A stretch of 64,000 bases of DNA from Triglochin maritima (taxonomy: Eukaryota > Streptophyta > Magnoliopsida > Alismatales > Juncaginaceae), in NCBI GenBank assembly GCA_963682175.1, contig OY821786.1, positions 27,178,501 to 27,242,500 of the forward strand, read 5' to 3'. A program made the translations under genes and the position numbers. Below, piece after piece: positions 12,201 through 22,810 of this stretch; positions within the stretch are counted from its first letter, which is position 1, and every line of letters starts with the position of its first letter. The notes below the pieces were generated by a model. The model did no database searches, was not told the DNA's origin, and saw only the letters and a list, made by a program, of their open reading frames with translations.

Positions 12201-12584
12201 AATACCCCTACACCTAGTTTTTGCAAGTCCCGAGCAAAACAATGAAAACAAAGACTACGAAAAGAAAAACAAAACAGAAAACAAGATAAATCCTAACTCA
12301 CTTTTGTAGGAATCACAGTTGCACTTAGCACGTGCAACAAGCTGTTAAACCCCATTGTCGCCAAGGAGGAGGAGTGATGTCTCCTGAGGGTTTTCAGGGT
12401 CATGCTAGTGTCGCCTATCATACACTAAATAGTAGGACACCCAAGGTCCTTGTACTTTGTGTATGTAGGATTGGATAAAAGTGAGCTCACACTCGCAACT
12501 AAGAATGCTTACTTAGGAACATTGGTCTTCCTCTTGGTTGTGCAGACATCTTTCAACACTTTGGCATATTCAGGTATTTGTTGG
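12201..12584 (-). pseudogene. Internal remnant of Athila element I: 3' noncoding end fused to protease
   Basis: The part next to the LTR matches the last 200 bp of the 3' noncoding block of element C (the GTGCAACCGTGATTCC region). It then jumps, near 12400, into protease-region sequence (minus strand: QQIPEYAKVLKDVCTTKRKT and KYKDLGCPTI). Relative to element C this is an internal deletion of roughly 2.5 kb joining the protease to the 3' UTR. The fragment is cut at 12584/12585, where a different repeat begins. Confidence 0.8.
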
Positions 12585-12865
12585 TACTGGTGCAAATAAG
12601 GGAATATACGTCAGATATATGGGGGTATATACGTTGGATATAAGGCTCCCTTGAACCGACGTCTATGCTTTAGGAATAGACATCAGCTATCTGGTACAAC
12701 TGACGTCTATACCTTGAGAATAGACATCAGTTGTAAGACACAACCGACGTCTATTCTCAAAGTATAGACGTTTGTTGTACCCGATAGCCGACGTCTATTT
12801 GTTTTTCCCTAGGTATAGACGTCGGCTCATAGTAACAACCGACGTCTATTCTCATACTAGATTTA
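12585..12865 (-). mobile_element. CACTA-like transposon terminus with subterminal repeats
   Basis: The Athila protease sequence stops abruptly and is followed by TACTGGTGCAAATAAGG, one base away from a CACTG-type terminus. Over the next 260 bp a motif close to CCGACGTCTAT appears about ten times in both orientations (for example at 12659, 12700, 12741, 12788, 12813 and 12837). Dense short subterminal repeats of this kind are transposase-binding sites in CACTA elements. A Ulp1-like gene typical of plant CACTA elements follows. The opposite end was not found. Confidence 0.6.
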
Positions 12866-13189
12866 AAAAAAATACGAAATGTTACAATCATAGATTCCTG
12901 CATAACCCATTCATCCTGCATAGCAAACACATTCAACCTGCACAAGAAAATCATTCATACATATACATAGAAGCACAAATACATTCATCCACAACACATT
13001 CATCCACAACATCCACAAACACAAATACATACAAGCATACATACACAAACACAATCATATAGAAACTAAAGGCATACACACAAATACTTGTCATTCATTT
13101 TATGTTTGATTTTATTAAGACATAACATTGTATGTTTGTAATACAAGTAAAAAATGTTAAATAAATTAAAAAAAGTGTTAGTGATATGA
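12866..13189. other. Noncoding CA/AT-rich stretch inside the CACTA remnant
   Basis: Contains a run of ACA/CAT-rich near-repeats (about 12950-13060) and no credible coding sequence. It separates the subterminal repeats from the 3' end of the Ulp1-like gene. Confidence 0.5.
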
Positions 13190-14440
13190 GAACCTCTTAG
13201 TTCATTAACATGTTTCGGATAAAATAACGAGCCCATCGTTCGTGAGTTTCATCAAGCTCCTGTTGCGAGTATGGATCACTATTCTGTTGGAAGACATATA
13301 AAATACAAGTTAAAAATATTGATATCTAAATAATGAAACTATAATTATAGAACTGAATAACGATCTATATTACCTCGGATAGTGATACATTTTGAGATGC
13401 AATTTCGAGGATTTGCTCCATGTATCTCATCACGTAGTAACCACATTTCGTATTTCCAGTTTGCTTGCGGTACTACAAACACATAAATTCGCTAAATTTA
13501 TGTTCAATTACTTAATTAACAAAAATGGGAGAAAGAACTTACTCCAATTCAATGTCATGTTACTCCCACTTTTGGGGTTGTTCTCCTGCCACCTAACCAA
13601 GTGTAAACCTTCATAATCCTGAGTAGCACAAGTTATTAAACATGAAGTCGATAATACTAATAAAAATACACGGATCACAAATATGATGATTAAAACGAAC
13701 TTACATTGAAACAAGTTTCTTCATGGAGTCCCTTGGTTTAATTGACCCCAAAGGATCAAACCAATATGTCAAATTAGTCTCGGGTCATAAAACGACAAGC
13801 ATCGAATGAGCCTTGTTTATGTATATAATTAGAAGTTTGTTACAAAATAAAATTCCACTTACTTTGAATTAACAAATTTACCTCTCAAGATAAGAGAGCA
13901 AATAATATCTTTTGCCTTGATCTTTCATGAGAGTCTCAAGCTGTTCCGATTTATCCTCATTCCCGGATATATAGGTAGATGGACTGACAAATCCAAATAG
14001 CCGATCGTCGGGAAAGACTGACCTTCTGACATCATGAAGGTGTCTACAAGAGTAAAAATTACATTATGTTATAATTAGGATAAAATTATTTGAAGTATTT
14101 CATCTTATACAGAAGAAAACACTAACTTCACTTACACGTCGATAATCATTATGCACACTTAATCCATCACCAAGAACTGCATAACATCCTCTTTGGTGAC
14201 GTATAAAGCCGGAGGCAACCCTTGAACCTCCTCTTCCAAATCCCAGGTAGTTAAGGATTGTGATTCCCTTCCTACCATACATTAATACAACATTTTGCAC
14301 CTACTTGGTAGCAAATTAATGTTGATCGGAGGTTAAATTTTTGACCCTTTGCTCCGGGGGCTTGAAACCTTACAGATATGTATACAAACGTAAAAAAACA
14401 TAATTATTAACAAAATTGAAATTTATTAGTTTTCAAAATT
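13190..14440 (-). pseudogene. Ulp1-like cysteine protease (C48) of a CACTA element, broken
   Basis: Minus-strand pieces resemble the Ulp1/SUMO-protease-like ORF carried by plant CACTA elements. From the 5' side: EEVQGLPPALYVTKEDVMQF near 14240-14180, followed by an in-frame stop; LHDVRRSVFPDDRLFGFVSP and YLLSYLER near 14040-13880; GLHLVRWQENNPKSG near 13610-13560; GNTKCGYYVMRYMEQILE near 13470-13400, containing the catalytic-cysteine context CGYYVMRYM; and a C-terminal DPYSQQELDETHERWARYF ending before 13190. The pieces lie in different frames with splice-like gaps, so it was probably spliced. At least one nonsense change and the truncated upstream end make it a pseudogene. Confidence 0.65.
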
Positions 14441-15864
14441 AAATATACCATGTGTGTGTCATTTAACTCCACTAAATGACTAGGCCACCTCGTGGGTAAC
14501 AACCTCTTCTTCTGGAATTAGCACCAGAGCACCAGAGTCTAAGTAGCTCCCCACTGCAACCTTCACTTCTCCCTCTTCTACCTCTCCGACGATTCACCTC
14601 CAAGTGTTCACCAAACTCTAAACAAAATTAGAGAGATTGAAGCTAGCCAATCGATCTCTAATGCTAGATTAGAATCTAGCTAATAACCCATTTTGCTCCA
14701 AGAATTTAGTTTCCATGAATTAATTGAAGAGAATTTTCGGATGAAATGATGGAGAAAAGGAGATGAGAGAATTTTTGCATTAGGCTTAACAAGAAAGGGA
14801 GGATAGACCTAATTATAGGATTTCCTCGAACCCACATCATGTGCAAACCACTTACACATGATCCATTGTTAATCTCTCCACTAAATCACATCATATGCAA
14901 ACCACTTTGCACATGATCTCATGTTTATTTTTCACATCATTATCCCATGACTACATTTGACCAAGGTGGATTAAATCCAGCCATTAATCACCAAAAAATC
15001 TCTTATTAATATATGAAAAAATGTGAGCAAACAGAACGACCATTAATATCATAAACTATACCGGTATCTAGCTACACATTATAGTTACCAAAATAACAAA
15101 GATGTTTTGCTCACTCGAACTAAACACGATCCATTTAGTGATATGTAATATCACTAGTGTCTATCCTTTGTCTCATGATATTAGGAACATTATACAAAAC
15201 TAAGAATGTGTCATCTTTGTATTATATATTCTTTTCTTGATCTCTTAAGCTAATTATAAATATCAAACTTAACTTAAGTTATATTGCGCGCATTATAATT
15301 TTGCTTTATCAAGGAGCCCATTAATATCATCACTCAAGTCAAGAGGGGCAATGATAATCTTTTGACATATCATCTTTTCCAGCACAAGTCATGTATTACT
15401 AACTATTATCTTTATCACTACACTATATGATAGCTTTTGACAATAATCAAATTAGACACTCCTCATGTGAAAAGATATATGTCTCATATCATAGGATTCA
15501 GGACACAATGAAACATTAATGAAACTAAACACAATTCCATAATGTTTTATTTGTTAGGTCTATTCAATATATAAAAGTAATCATTTTCCTCTTTTATATA
15601 CTCGTGTCGTTAAATATTTGTAGAGCTACAATACTCTTTAACCAACACGACAATCTTATCTCAATTATTAATGTTCGATGTCAATTACCATGATTGTGAA
15701 TTACTTTTGATTTATGTAAACCATTATCTTTTAGAACTCTACGGTTAAGGACCAAGAGCATATTCCTTAACACATTTAAAAGACGAATACATTAATCAAG
15801 TAACAAAATGTTTGCACATTCAATTCATAATAATTGACATGTAAAAGAATACTCTTAGTACACA
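14441..15864 (-). repeat. 3' LTR of copia element L
   Basis: On the minus strand the RNase H frame runs into a polypurine tract (CAAGTGGGAGATTGAAGGAAA, plus 15865-15885 as complement), and the LTR starts TGTGTACTAAGAG at 15864. The U3/R part (15020-15864) aligns with the inverted LTR at 16570-17380. The distal part (14500-15000) carries sequence found in only one of the two copies. The lower boundary is approximate. Confidence 0.7.
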
Positions 15865-16569
15865 TTTCCTTCAATCTCCCACTTGTTATCAAAGTCTTCT
15901 TCCACATACATTCTCAATGTATAAAAAATAATAACTAGGGTAACCATCTCATATAACTCATCAAACCACTCTACTTGGTTCTTATGACCCATCGACTCGA
16001 AATGCATTTCGCCTTTGACTTGAGATAAAAGTTTGGTGAATGGATCAGCTATGTTGTTAGTGTCTACCCATAATAAATTTATTTTTCCTTCGTCGATGAA
16101 GTCACATGTGACGAAATACTTGCGATCCATGTATTTCACCTTGTGATGTGATTTAGGATCCTTGATTTGCGAGATAGATGCACTATTGTTGCAAAATAGC
16201 TCTATGGGTCCCTCGCTCGAGGGAACTACTCCAAACTCTTCATGGAACTTCTTAATCCACACTCCTTCCTTCCTTGCTTTAGCGACAACCATCACTTCAA
16301 AAGCGGTGGTTGAGTCGGCTATAGTGGTATGCTTCCAGCTATGCCAACTCACGGTTCCACCATTCAGAAGGAAGACAAATCCCGATTGAGACCTCCTATC
16401 GTCCGGATCACTCATGAAACTCACATCCGAACATACCTTGACTATTAGTTCTCTTTTTCCTCCATAAACAAGAAACTTATCTTTGGTATGGTTCAGGTAG
16501 CTCAGAATATTCTTGACTGCAGTCCAATGATTAAGACCTGCGATGGATTGGTGATGACTTTGAAAGGAA
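15855..16569 (-). pseudogene. Ty1/copia RT end and RNase H (element L)
   Basis: C-terminal part of a copia polyprotein. Upstream of the open segment it reads HWTAVKNILSYLNHTKDKFL, the usual RT to RNase H connection. RNase H follows (SDPDDRRSQSGFVFLLNGGT and VSWHSWKHTTIADST) and ends in the characteristic tail (YFVTCDFIDEGKINL and NIADPFTK). The frame is open from 16424 to the stop at 15855, inside the polypurine tract region, as is common in copia elements. Everything upstream of 16569 is missing, because the plus-oriented LTR M begins at 16570. It comes from a different copia lineage than G and F. Confidence 0.85.
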
Positions 16570-17380
16570 TGTGTTCTAAAAGTTTTACTTTTAAATCTCT
16601 TTTATTATGAATTGAATGTATTGAACATTTTGTTCCATTATTAATGTATTCGTCTTTCGGAAGTGTTAAGGAAGAAGCTCTTGGTCATTAATCGTAGAGC
16701 TTTAAAAGATAATGATTTGCATAAATAAAAAGTAATTCACAATCATCGTAATTAACACGAGACATTAATTACCGAGTTAAGATTGTCATGTTGGTTAAGA
16801 GAGATATTGTATCTCTACAAATATTTAACAACATAAGTATATGAAATAGAAAATACTACTTTCATATATTGAATTGACCTAGCAAATGAAACATGATGAA
16901 ATTGTGTTTGTGTCATTAATGTTTCATTGTCTTTGAATCCTAAGATATGAGACCTATATCTTTTCACATAAGGAGTATGATTTGATTATAGTGATATAGG
17001 TATTAGTTGGTTATACATAACTTGTGATGGAAAACTGATATGTCAAAAAGATTATCATTGCCCCTCTTAACTTGAGTGATGATATTGTTGGGCCCCTTGA
17101 TAAAGCGAAATTATAATGTGCACAATATAACTTGTGTATAGTTATATATTTGTAATTAGCTTGAGAGATCAAGAAATGAGTATATATTACAAACATGACA
17201 CAATTCTACTTTGTATAATATTCTCAATATCATGAGGCAAGGGATAGACACAAGTGATATTAAATATCACTAAATGGATCGTGTTTAGTTCGAGTGAGCA
17301 AAACGTCTTTCTTATTTGGGTAACTATAATGTGTAGCTAGATACCGCTTATAGTTTGTGATGTAATATGTTTTATATCAA
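16570..17380 (+). repeat. Inverted copia LTR fragment (M)
   Basis: About 810 bp starting TGTGTTCTAAAAG, homologous to the start of LTR L but on the opposite strand. Landmarks shared with L include GTAATTCACAATCAT, CTCTACAAATATTTAAC and GATCGTGTTTAGTTCGAGTG. Homology stops near 17370. L and M therefore form an inverted repeat around the 0.7-kb RNase H piece. Confidence 0.7.
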
Positions 17381-18449
17381 TGCCAACATAACTTAGATCC
17401 TCCTATAAGTCACATCACACAATTGTAGTGTTTTTCTAAATGAGTACCACATCAAATGTAGAAATACAACACAATTTATCATGGTAACTATGAAATGAAT
17501 AAAGTCCCAATTTCTTCTCCTTCTCAAAGAAGTACCAATTCGAGCCATTTCTGTAGAAAAGAACACCAAGAAGACCATATCATGATATTGACATGTACAA
17601 AATATAAACACAAATATGAATAAACATTAATTGAAAAAATAATATTCTAAATGTTAATTGAAAAAAATCAGCGAAACAATAATACGAAAATTATACAAAA
17701 AAAGAAGAGGAAAAAGAGAGAAAAAACCAAAACAATCATACCCTTCCTTCCCACCCACTTCCGAATTCCCATCGTCATCCCCTTGCTTCCCACCCAAACA
17801 ACTAGTAATAAAAAGAAAAAAATCCACAAAACATAACACAAAAACTATACAAAAAAAGAAGAGGAAAAGAGAAAAAAAGGAGAGAGAAATAAATGGAGTA
17901 GCTATACCTCGTGACAACGGCCAGAGGAAGGATGAGGAGTGGTCAGAGGTTGGACATCGGTGGTCAACGCTGGTTGTCGGAGACTCAGATGATGGCTACT
18001 ACTGTTGGAGTACTAGGGTTAGAGGAGAGAGAGAGGATGGGGTAATGAAGTGGGGAAAGAGAATGGAAATACCTAGATGGTAAAGGGAATAACAAAATAG
18101 GTCCAACAAACAACACCAAAGGGAATCATGTCAGTTCATTCCCTTACCCTTAGATGAATACCATGAACCAAACACCCCCTTAGGATATGGCCATTATAGA
18201 TGTCCATATTAATTCATGTCATGAGAGTGCAATTGTACACACACACGTCACACATCTACATTGTTGCACACATTCTCCACCTCTTATGGGATTACTCGCA
18301 TTTATTTTACAAATTGTAGTTAGTATAATTTAGTGTAGATACACTCACTCACCCACTCTTTGTTTTCTTCCCCCACTCGAGTATGGTCAACGGCGACCAA
18401 CACTCGCTCCTCGTGTGAACTTTAAAATCACGAACAACAAACATGCTTC
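17381..18449. other. Intergenic, purine/pyrimidine-rich low-complexity sequence
   Basis: Contains a repeated block with the core TATACAAAAAAAGAAGAGGA at about 17692 and 17847, separated by a C-rich stretch. The lysine-rich frame at 17658-18083 is low complexity and not supported as a gene. Near 18164-18181 the sequence accaaacacccccttag resembles the end of a Tourist-like MITE, but no partner end was found. Confidence 0.45.
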
Positions 18450-19358
18450 CATGCATTGCATATATACTTGTATATTTGCAATCTTCTTAATAGGTTAATC
18501 CAGATAATCAAGAGAATGAGCATTGGGACAAAGACCACAAGAATGAAGACTTGTAATCAAAAGCTCAAGTAGAATACTTGTGATTTTCTATTTATTGAGT
18601 CCATAGGATCATATGTAAACATGAGCACTAGGATTCTGTCCCAGCATAGTTTGGTCAATCGAACACCTAACAGATAACTGAACTCTTCTCATCAGTAGCC
18701 ATTATGATGCTCTCTGGTCGGACGACCGAATCACCTTGGACTGGTTGTGGACTTTACTCTAACGGTCGCATTTGAATTTTGCCTTAGAATCCAATTGACA
18801 TGTCCGATTTTGGACGACCGATATCCTATCAGTTAACCGATTTCTTCTTGGCCTTTGGTGCACAACGACTCTTTACACGTGGCATATGATTGTTGCCTTC
18901 AACGGACATTTAAGCCATAACTGTCATCGCAAAACCCGCGCTCTTTCACTCATCCGAATAAAACGACAGTCAACCAAACTTGCTTAATCAGAGCTCGACC
19001 ATTTCTTATGTCCACCCTAGAATGGTGAACCGAACGTCATTCGATGAACCGAGCTTTAAGTGGTCGAAAGTTGAAAAAGTTACTGGAAGTTGGTGATCGA
19101 TTATCCAAATCCTTTTCGGTCAACTGAATGCTTAATTCTGACCAAATCAATCATCTTGTTTCGAACAACCGTTCTTCAAACGGTTGACCAAACCAGCTCA
19201 GAAATCTGCCCGAGCTTAAATCACATCTTGCTTCTCATTGGTCAAAAGTTCACCTAAATCTCCCAACGTCTCTATCTACTTTGAAGCCTATATAAGCCTC
19301 ATACAATAGATATAAACAAGAACTCTACACTCCCAATTCATCTATACTTTTTGTGCTC
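18450..19358 (+). repeat. Copia-type LTR N, left part (split by element C)
   Basis: Related by eye to the solo LTR at 51328-52934 and the LTR at 62040-63585. It shares TTTTCTATTTATTGAG, numerous GGTCGACCGA-like motifs (here decayed) and a TATATAAGC TATA region near 19290. Element C is inserted at 19358/19359; the remainder of N continues at 35428. The left boundary is uncertain, because about 150 bp of the LTR start is missing or unrecognisable. Confidence 0.6.
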
Positions 19359-20475
19359 TGATTGACATCATTTCATGCTCATATTTGTATCTTATATCCA
19401 TTATCTTTCACCTAAACAATGCTATGTCACGAGTTTTATGTTTAGTTTTCATGAATAATTAGGTTTGAAGAGATGAAGCATAAAAGGACCCAAAAGCTGG
19501 GAAAAAGGACTGGATTGTGAGATCTGGGGACCAAGATGCAAGGGAGAAGGACCTGATTGCAAGACAGAAGGACCTAAGAGCAAAACAGAATACTCCACAC
19601 CATCATGGGGAGTATTTTACCAATTCGATTCGGGTCGGAGCTCCAACAAGTCAAGTAACCGCATCAAAGACCAACAATACCAGAAAGAAAAGCCCCAAAA
19701 CAAAAATGAGCAGGATCTGAACCATATAGACCGCTAATTGGCGGTCCAAGACCGCTAATTGGCGGTCCATTTTGGCCCAAATCCGCTCAAATTTCTCCAG
19801 CACATGTATTAGAGGATGTTTAGGCTATTTTTGGTATCTGTTTAGTCTCACATCGGGGGATTGTCCCGGATTGCCTTTTTCCATGGCTATAAATAGAACT
19901 CTTCACCTTCCATTGTAATCACTCCATATTTTAAGTGGCTATTCTTCCTACTAGAAGTGAGGCCTTGAAGCACACACTAAAGTAGGAGGATGCTACTTTT
20001 AATGTGAGTCATTTTATCAATAAAGTTTTGTGTTTCTTTCATTGTTTGTTTTATGCTTCTTTTATTGTTTGTGCATGTTTTAGTTTAATCGTCTTTTATT
20101 TCTAGCTTAGTTTTAAATATGCTTTCTTTGCCTAGCTTAATAATTAGTGTAATGTTTAGTGAGTAGTTCCATCCCCTTTGGGGGGTGGAGTAGATGTACA
20201 TACATGCATTAGAGAATGGGATGAATGCTTTAATTTCAATGTGTTGATTAAACATGAATGTATGCTTGCTTGTTTAGGATAGAATTTATAACTTGATGAG
20301 TTTTGCCAAAATGATTAGACACTTCTCATGCTTGTTTAGGCTCTGAAATAAACAACTTGCATATGTAAATGTTAATCAACCAAGTTGGTGAATAGATTGA
20401 TAGGTTTTGCCATAACATTTAGACACTTCCTATGCTTGATAAACACCATCTTCATGTGCTTAAAGAATGTATTCT
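19359..20475 (+). repeat. 5' LTR of C, first part
   Basis: First 1117 bp of the 1416-bp LTR, starting TGATTGACATC. It has U3 hairpins at 19729-19746 and 19750-19767 (each GACCGCTAATTGGCGGTC), an snRNA-USE-like GTCTCACATCG at 19845-19855 and a TATAAATA box at 19888-19895. Element E interrupts it after 20475; it resumes at 27901 and ends at 28199. Confidence 0.92.
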
Positions 20476-21704
20476 TGATGAGAATTAAAATTTATACCGC
20501 AAGTGCACGGCGTCAATGAAGACGTGGCAAATACGGGTCGAACACAAGGAGGGAGAGATTCTATTTTTAGTGTGATTTCGATTGGAGAAAAGAAAGAGAG
20601 AAGAAATAAATGGGTTTTGAAATTTTTGGGTTTTAGTTATTTAAAGCAAGAAACAAAAACAATTAAAACTAAAGCAAGAACAAAGAAGTGAATTCCGTTG
20701 GGTGGAGGATTAGATTTAAGGTTTAGATTAGAGAATTCAGAAACTTATAATAAATCATATTAGTTATAAAGCATTACATGATAAATGATTTAACATAAAC
20801 TCAAGTAATCAAAACATACTAATACAAAATTAAAATAATAACATTTTCTCTTCTCATCACCCTAAATCCGTCACCCCCACCCTTTCGAAGGAGTTAGAAA
20901 CTCATGGAGGGAGGAAGAAGAAGGGATCCTAGAGACATTAAAAGAAAACTAAAACAAGAATTAAAAGAACAGAATTTTATTGCTAAAAAGAAGATTACAA
21001 GACAAAGACTAAAAATAAAAACCTAAGACTAAGGACCAAGGACCCTTCTAACATCGTTTTCGGGTCTATTTATAGTTGTTACAAGAGACCTAAGTATAGA
21101 ATTGGAGAGTACACGTGTCCAGACACGACTGGTCAAAATTGGAGCACACGGATCGACTAGGGGGCGGCGTTTCCGCCGCATGATGCATGTAATGTGCGGC
21201 GATTTCGCCGCATGATCTCCTCAGATTTAATCCGGATTTTGGTTGAATGTTTATGGTATGATTTGATCCACCTTTACGCGTCTGGATTGATTCTTTCCAT
21301 TCTTTTGAACTCCGGATTAATTCTTTCACATATTTGGAGATATACATTGATTTTTCTATATATTTTCTCCAAGAGAATAAAAGCTACTCGTGATTTGCAC
21401 TTAGGTCCTTGACTTTTTGCAGTTAAGTCCCCGGCTACTTTTGTGCTTAAGTCCTTGTTCTTTTTGCAATTAGGACTTGAATGCTTTTATGCTTGGATAC
21501 ATTTCCATTCGTAACCCGATAATATTGAACTTGGTCTTTATGATAGAAATGAGTCTTTTGCACGCGTTTATGCTCGGGATATGGGTACATTGCATTCAGG
21601 TCCCTGTATTCTGTAAATAAGACTAAACACATACCTTAGTAGCATTTATTGATGTAAAAGTAATCTAAATGAAAGACATATGATGCAATGTATGCAATGC
21701 ATCA
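20476..21704 (-). repeat. 3' LTR of element E
   Basis: 1229 bp, TG...CA. TATA box (TATAAATA on minus) at 21067-21074. U3 hairpins at 21164-21179 and 21195-21212; the second is TGCGGCGA-TT-TCGCCGCA, an 8-bp perfect stem. Its sequence differs from the C/D hairpins, but it holds the same position about 100-150 bp upstream of TATA. Confidence 0.92.
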
Positions 21705-22810
21705 AATACCCCCACACCTAGATTTTGCTAGTCCCTAGCAAAATAAAAAATAAAAACACGGAAATCCTAACTCACTTTCGTAGGAATCACGGTTGCACTT
21801 AGCATGTGCAACAAGCCTTTAAACCTCCAAGTTTCCTTAGAGGAGGAGTGTTGTCTCCTGAGGGTTTTCAGTGGATATACCCACAAAATCCTGAATCAAC
21901 ATTTCATTAATAGCTCTCAATATCCCTACCTCAACTTTATACATCTCACTAAGAATTTTTTTGCATGCTCATTATATAAATCTAACTCATTAAAAATATG
22001 ACTTGGTCTTTGTTCCTCCAACATTCACACCACTAACCCGTCTACACATGTTTATCACTTGAATTATTTTGCACGCCTCCTCTGGTGGTGAAGTATCATT
22101 TGGATCAACCATGACATGGATCATTCTTTTAGCTTTGGGCCTTGAGTATCTTAAAGTATTTTTTTCTTTTTTCCGTGATTCAACACATTTGTTTTTTTTT
22201 CTTTTTGACACTTATACCCTTTTTGCATTCGTGTAGCGAGTTTGGTCGATAATCCCGAGCTGGAAGACTCAAGTTACCGGGTTTTAAGATACCCCTACGG
22301 ACCAGTGACTCAAAGGCTTGGGCTTTTGTAATCATTTTGCAAAATGTGCTTTCCTCACTTTATTCCTTTATTTTTACTTTTATTTTCCTCAAGGCTTAAT
22401 TGCTATTTAGAAGTCCACACTTCCCGGTGTATTTTCCTCAACCTCTGCTTTTTATCAACCACTTCAAGGATTTGATTCATCCAATTTAAGTGCATACATG
22501 TCTTAAAGGGCAATGTGTTATTTCTTTGGAACTTAGATTTATGTCACAATTTCTACAAGCAGAATTATATAATAAGGAACAAAAACTCAATGCAATTTGT
22601 ACACAGATTTTGGTAGTTCAATCTTAAGCTATGTCATGCAACATTGATTTTTTTTTAATAGAAGAAAACAAACAAATAGATATATACATAGATAAACACC
22701 CCCCCCCCCCCACACCTAAATCATGCATTGTCCTCAATGTATGCATAGATAAAATAAATGCACTTATTACCTGAGTCGGCTTGCGGTAGAGGGGTTGAGT
22801 TTGCTCATAG
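21705..22810 (-). other. 3' noncoding region of element E
   Basis: From the polypurine tract (21709-21719) to the gag-pro stop. It holds a second purine motif, read on minus as TTGAGGACAATGCATGATTT followed by AGGTGT and 13 G (22699-22717). The same order is seen in A, C and D. The tract nearest the LTR also shares the GTGCAACCGTGATTCC block with C and D. No gene seen. Confidence 0.75.

Noticed and set aside
12866..13080. CRISPR-like or satellite array from ACA/CAT repeats
   Set aside because: Irregular units and spacing in a plant context; simple low-complexity sequence.
17658..18083. 141-residue open frame
   Set aside because: Lysine/serine low complexity created by repeated A/G-rich tracts; no domain, no plausible splice context.
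18160..18185. Second Tourist-like MITE
   Set aside because: Only one end (accaaacaccccc) is visible; no inverted partner within several hundred bases.
21160..21215. Rho-independent terminators or riboswitches from GC-rich hairpins
   Set aside because: Eukaryotic LTR context, no U-run, and position upstream of TATA; treated as LTR/leader hairpins.
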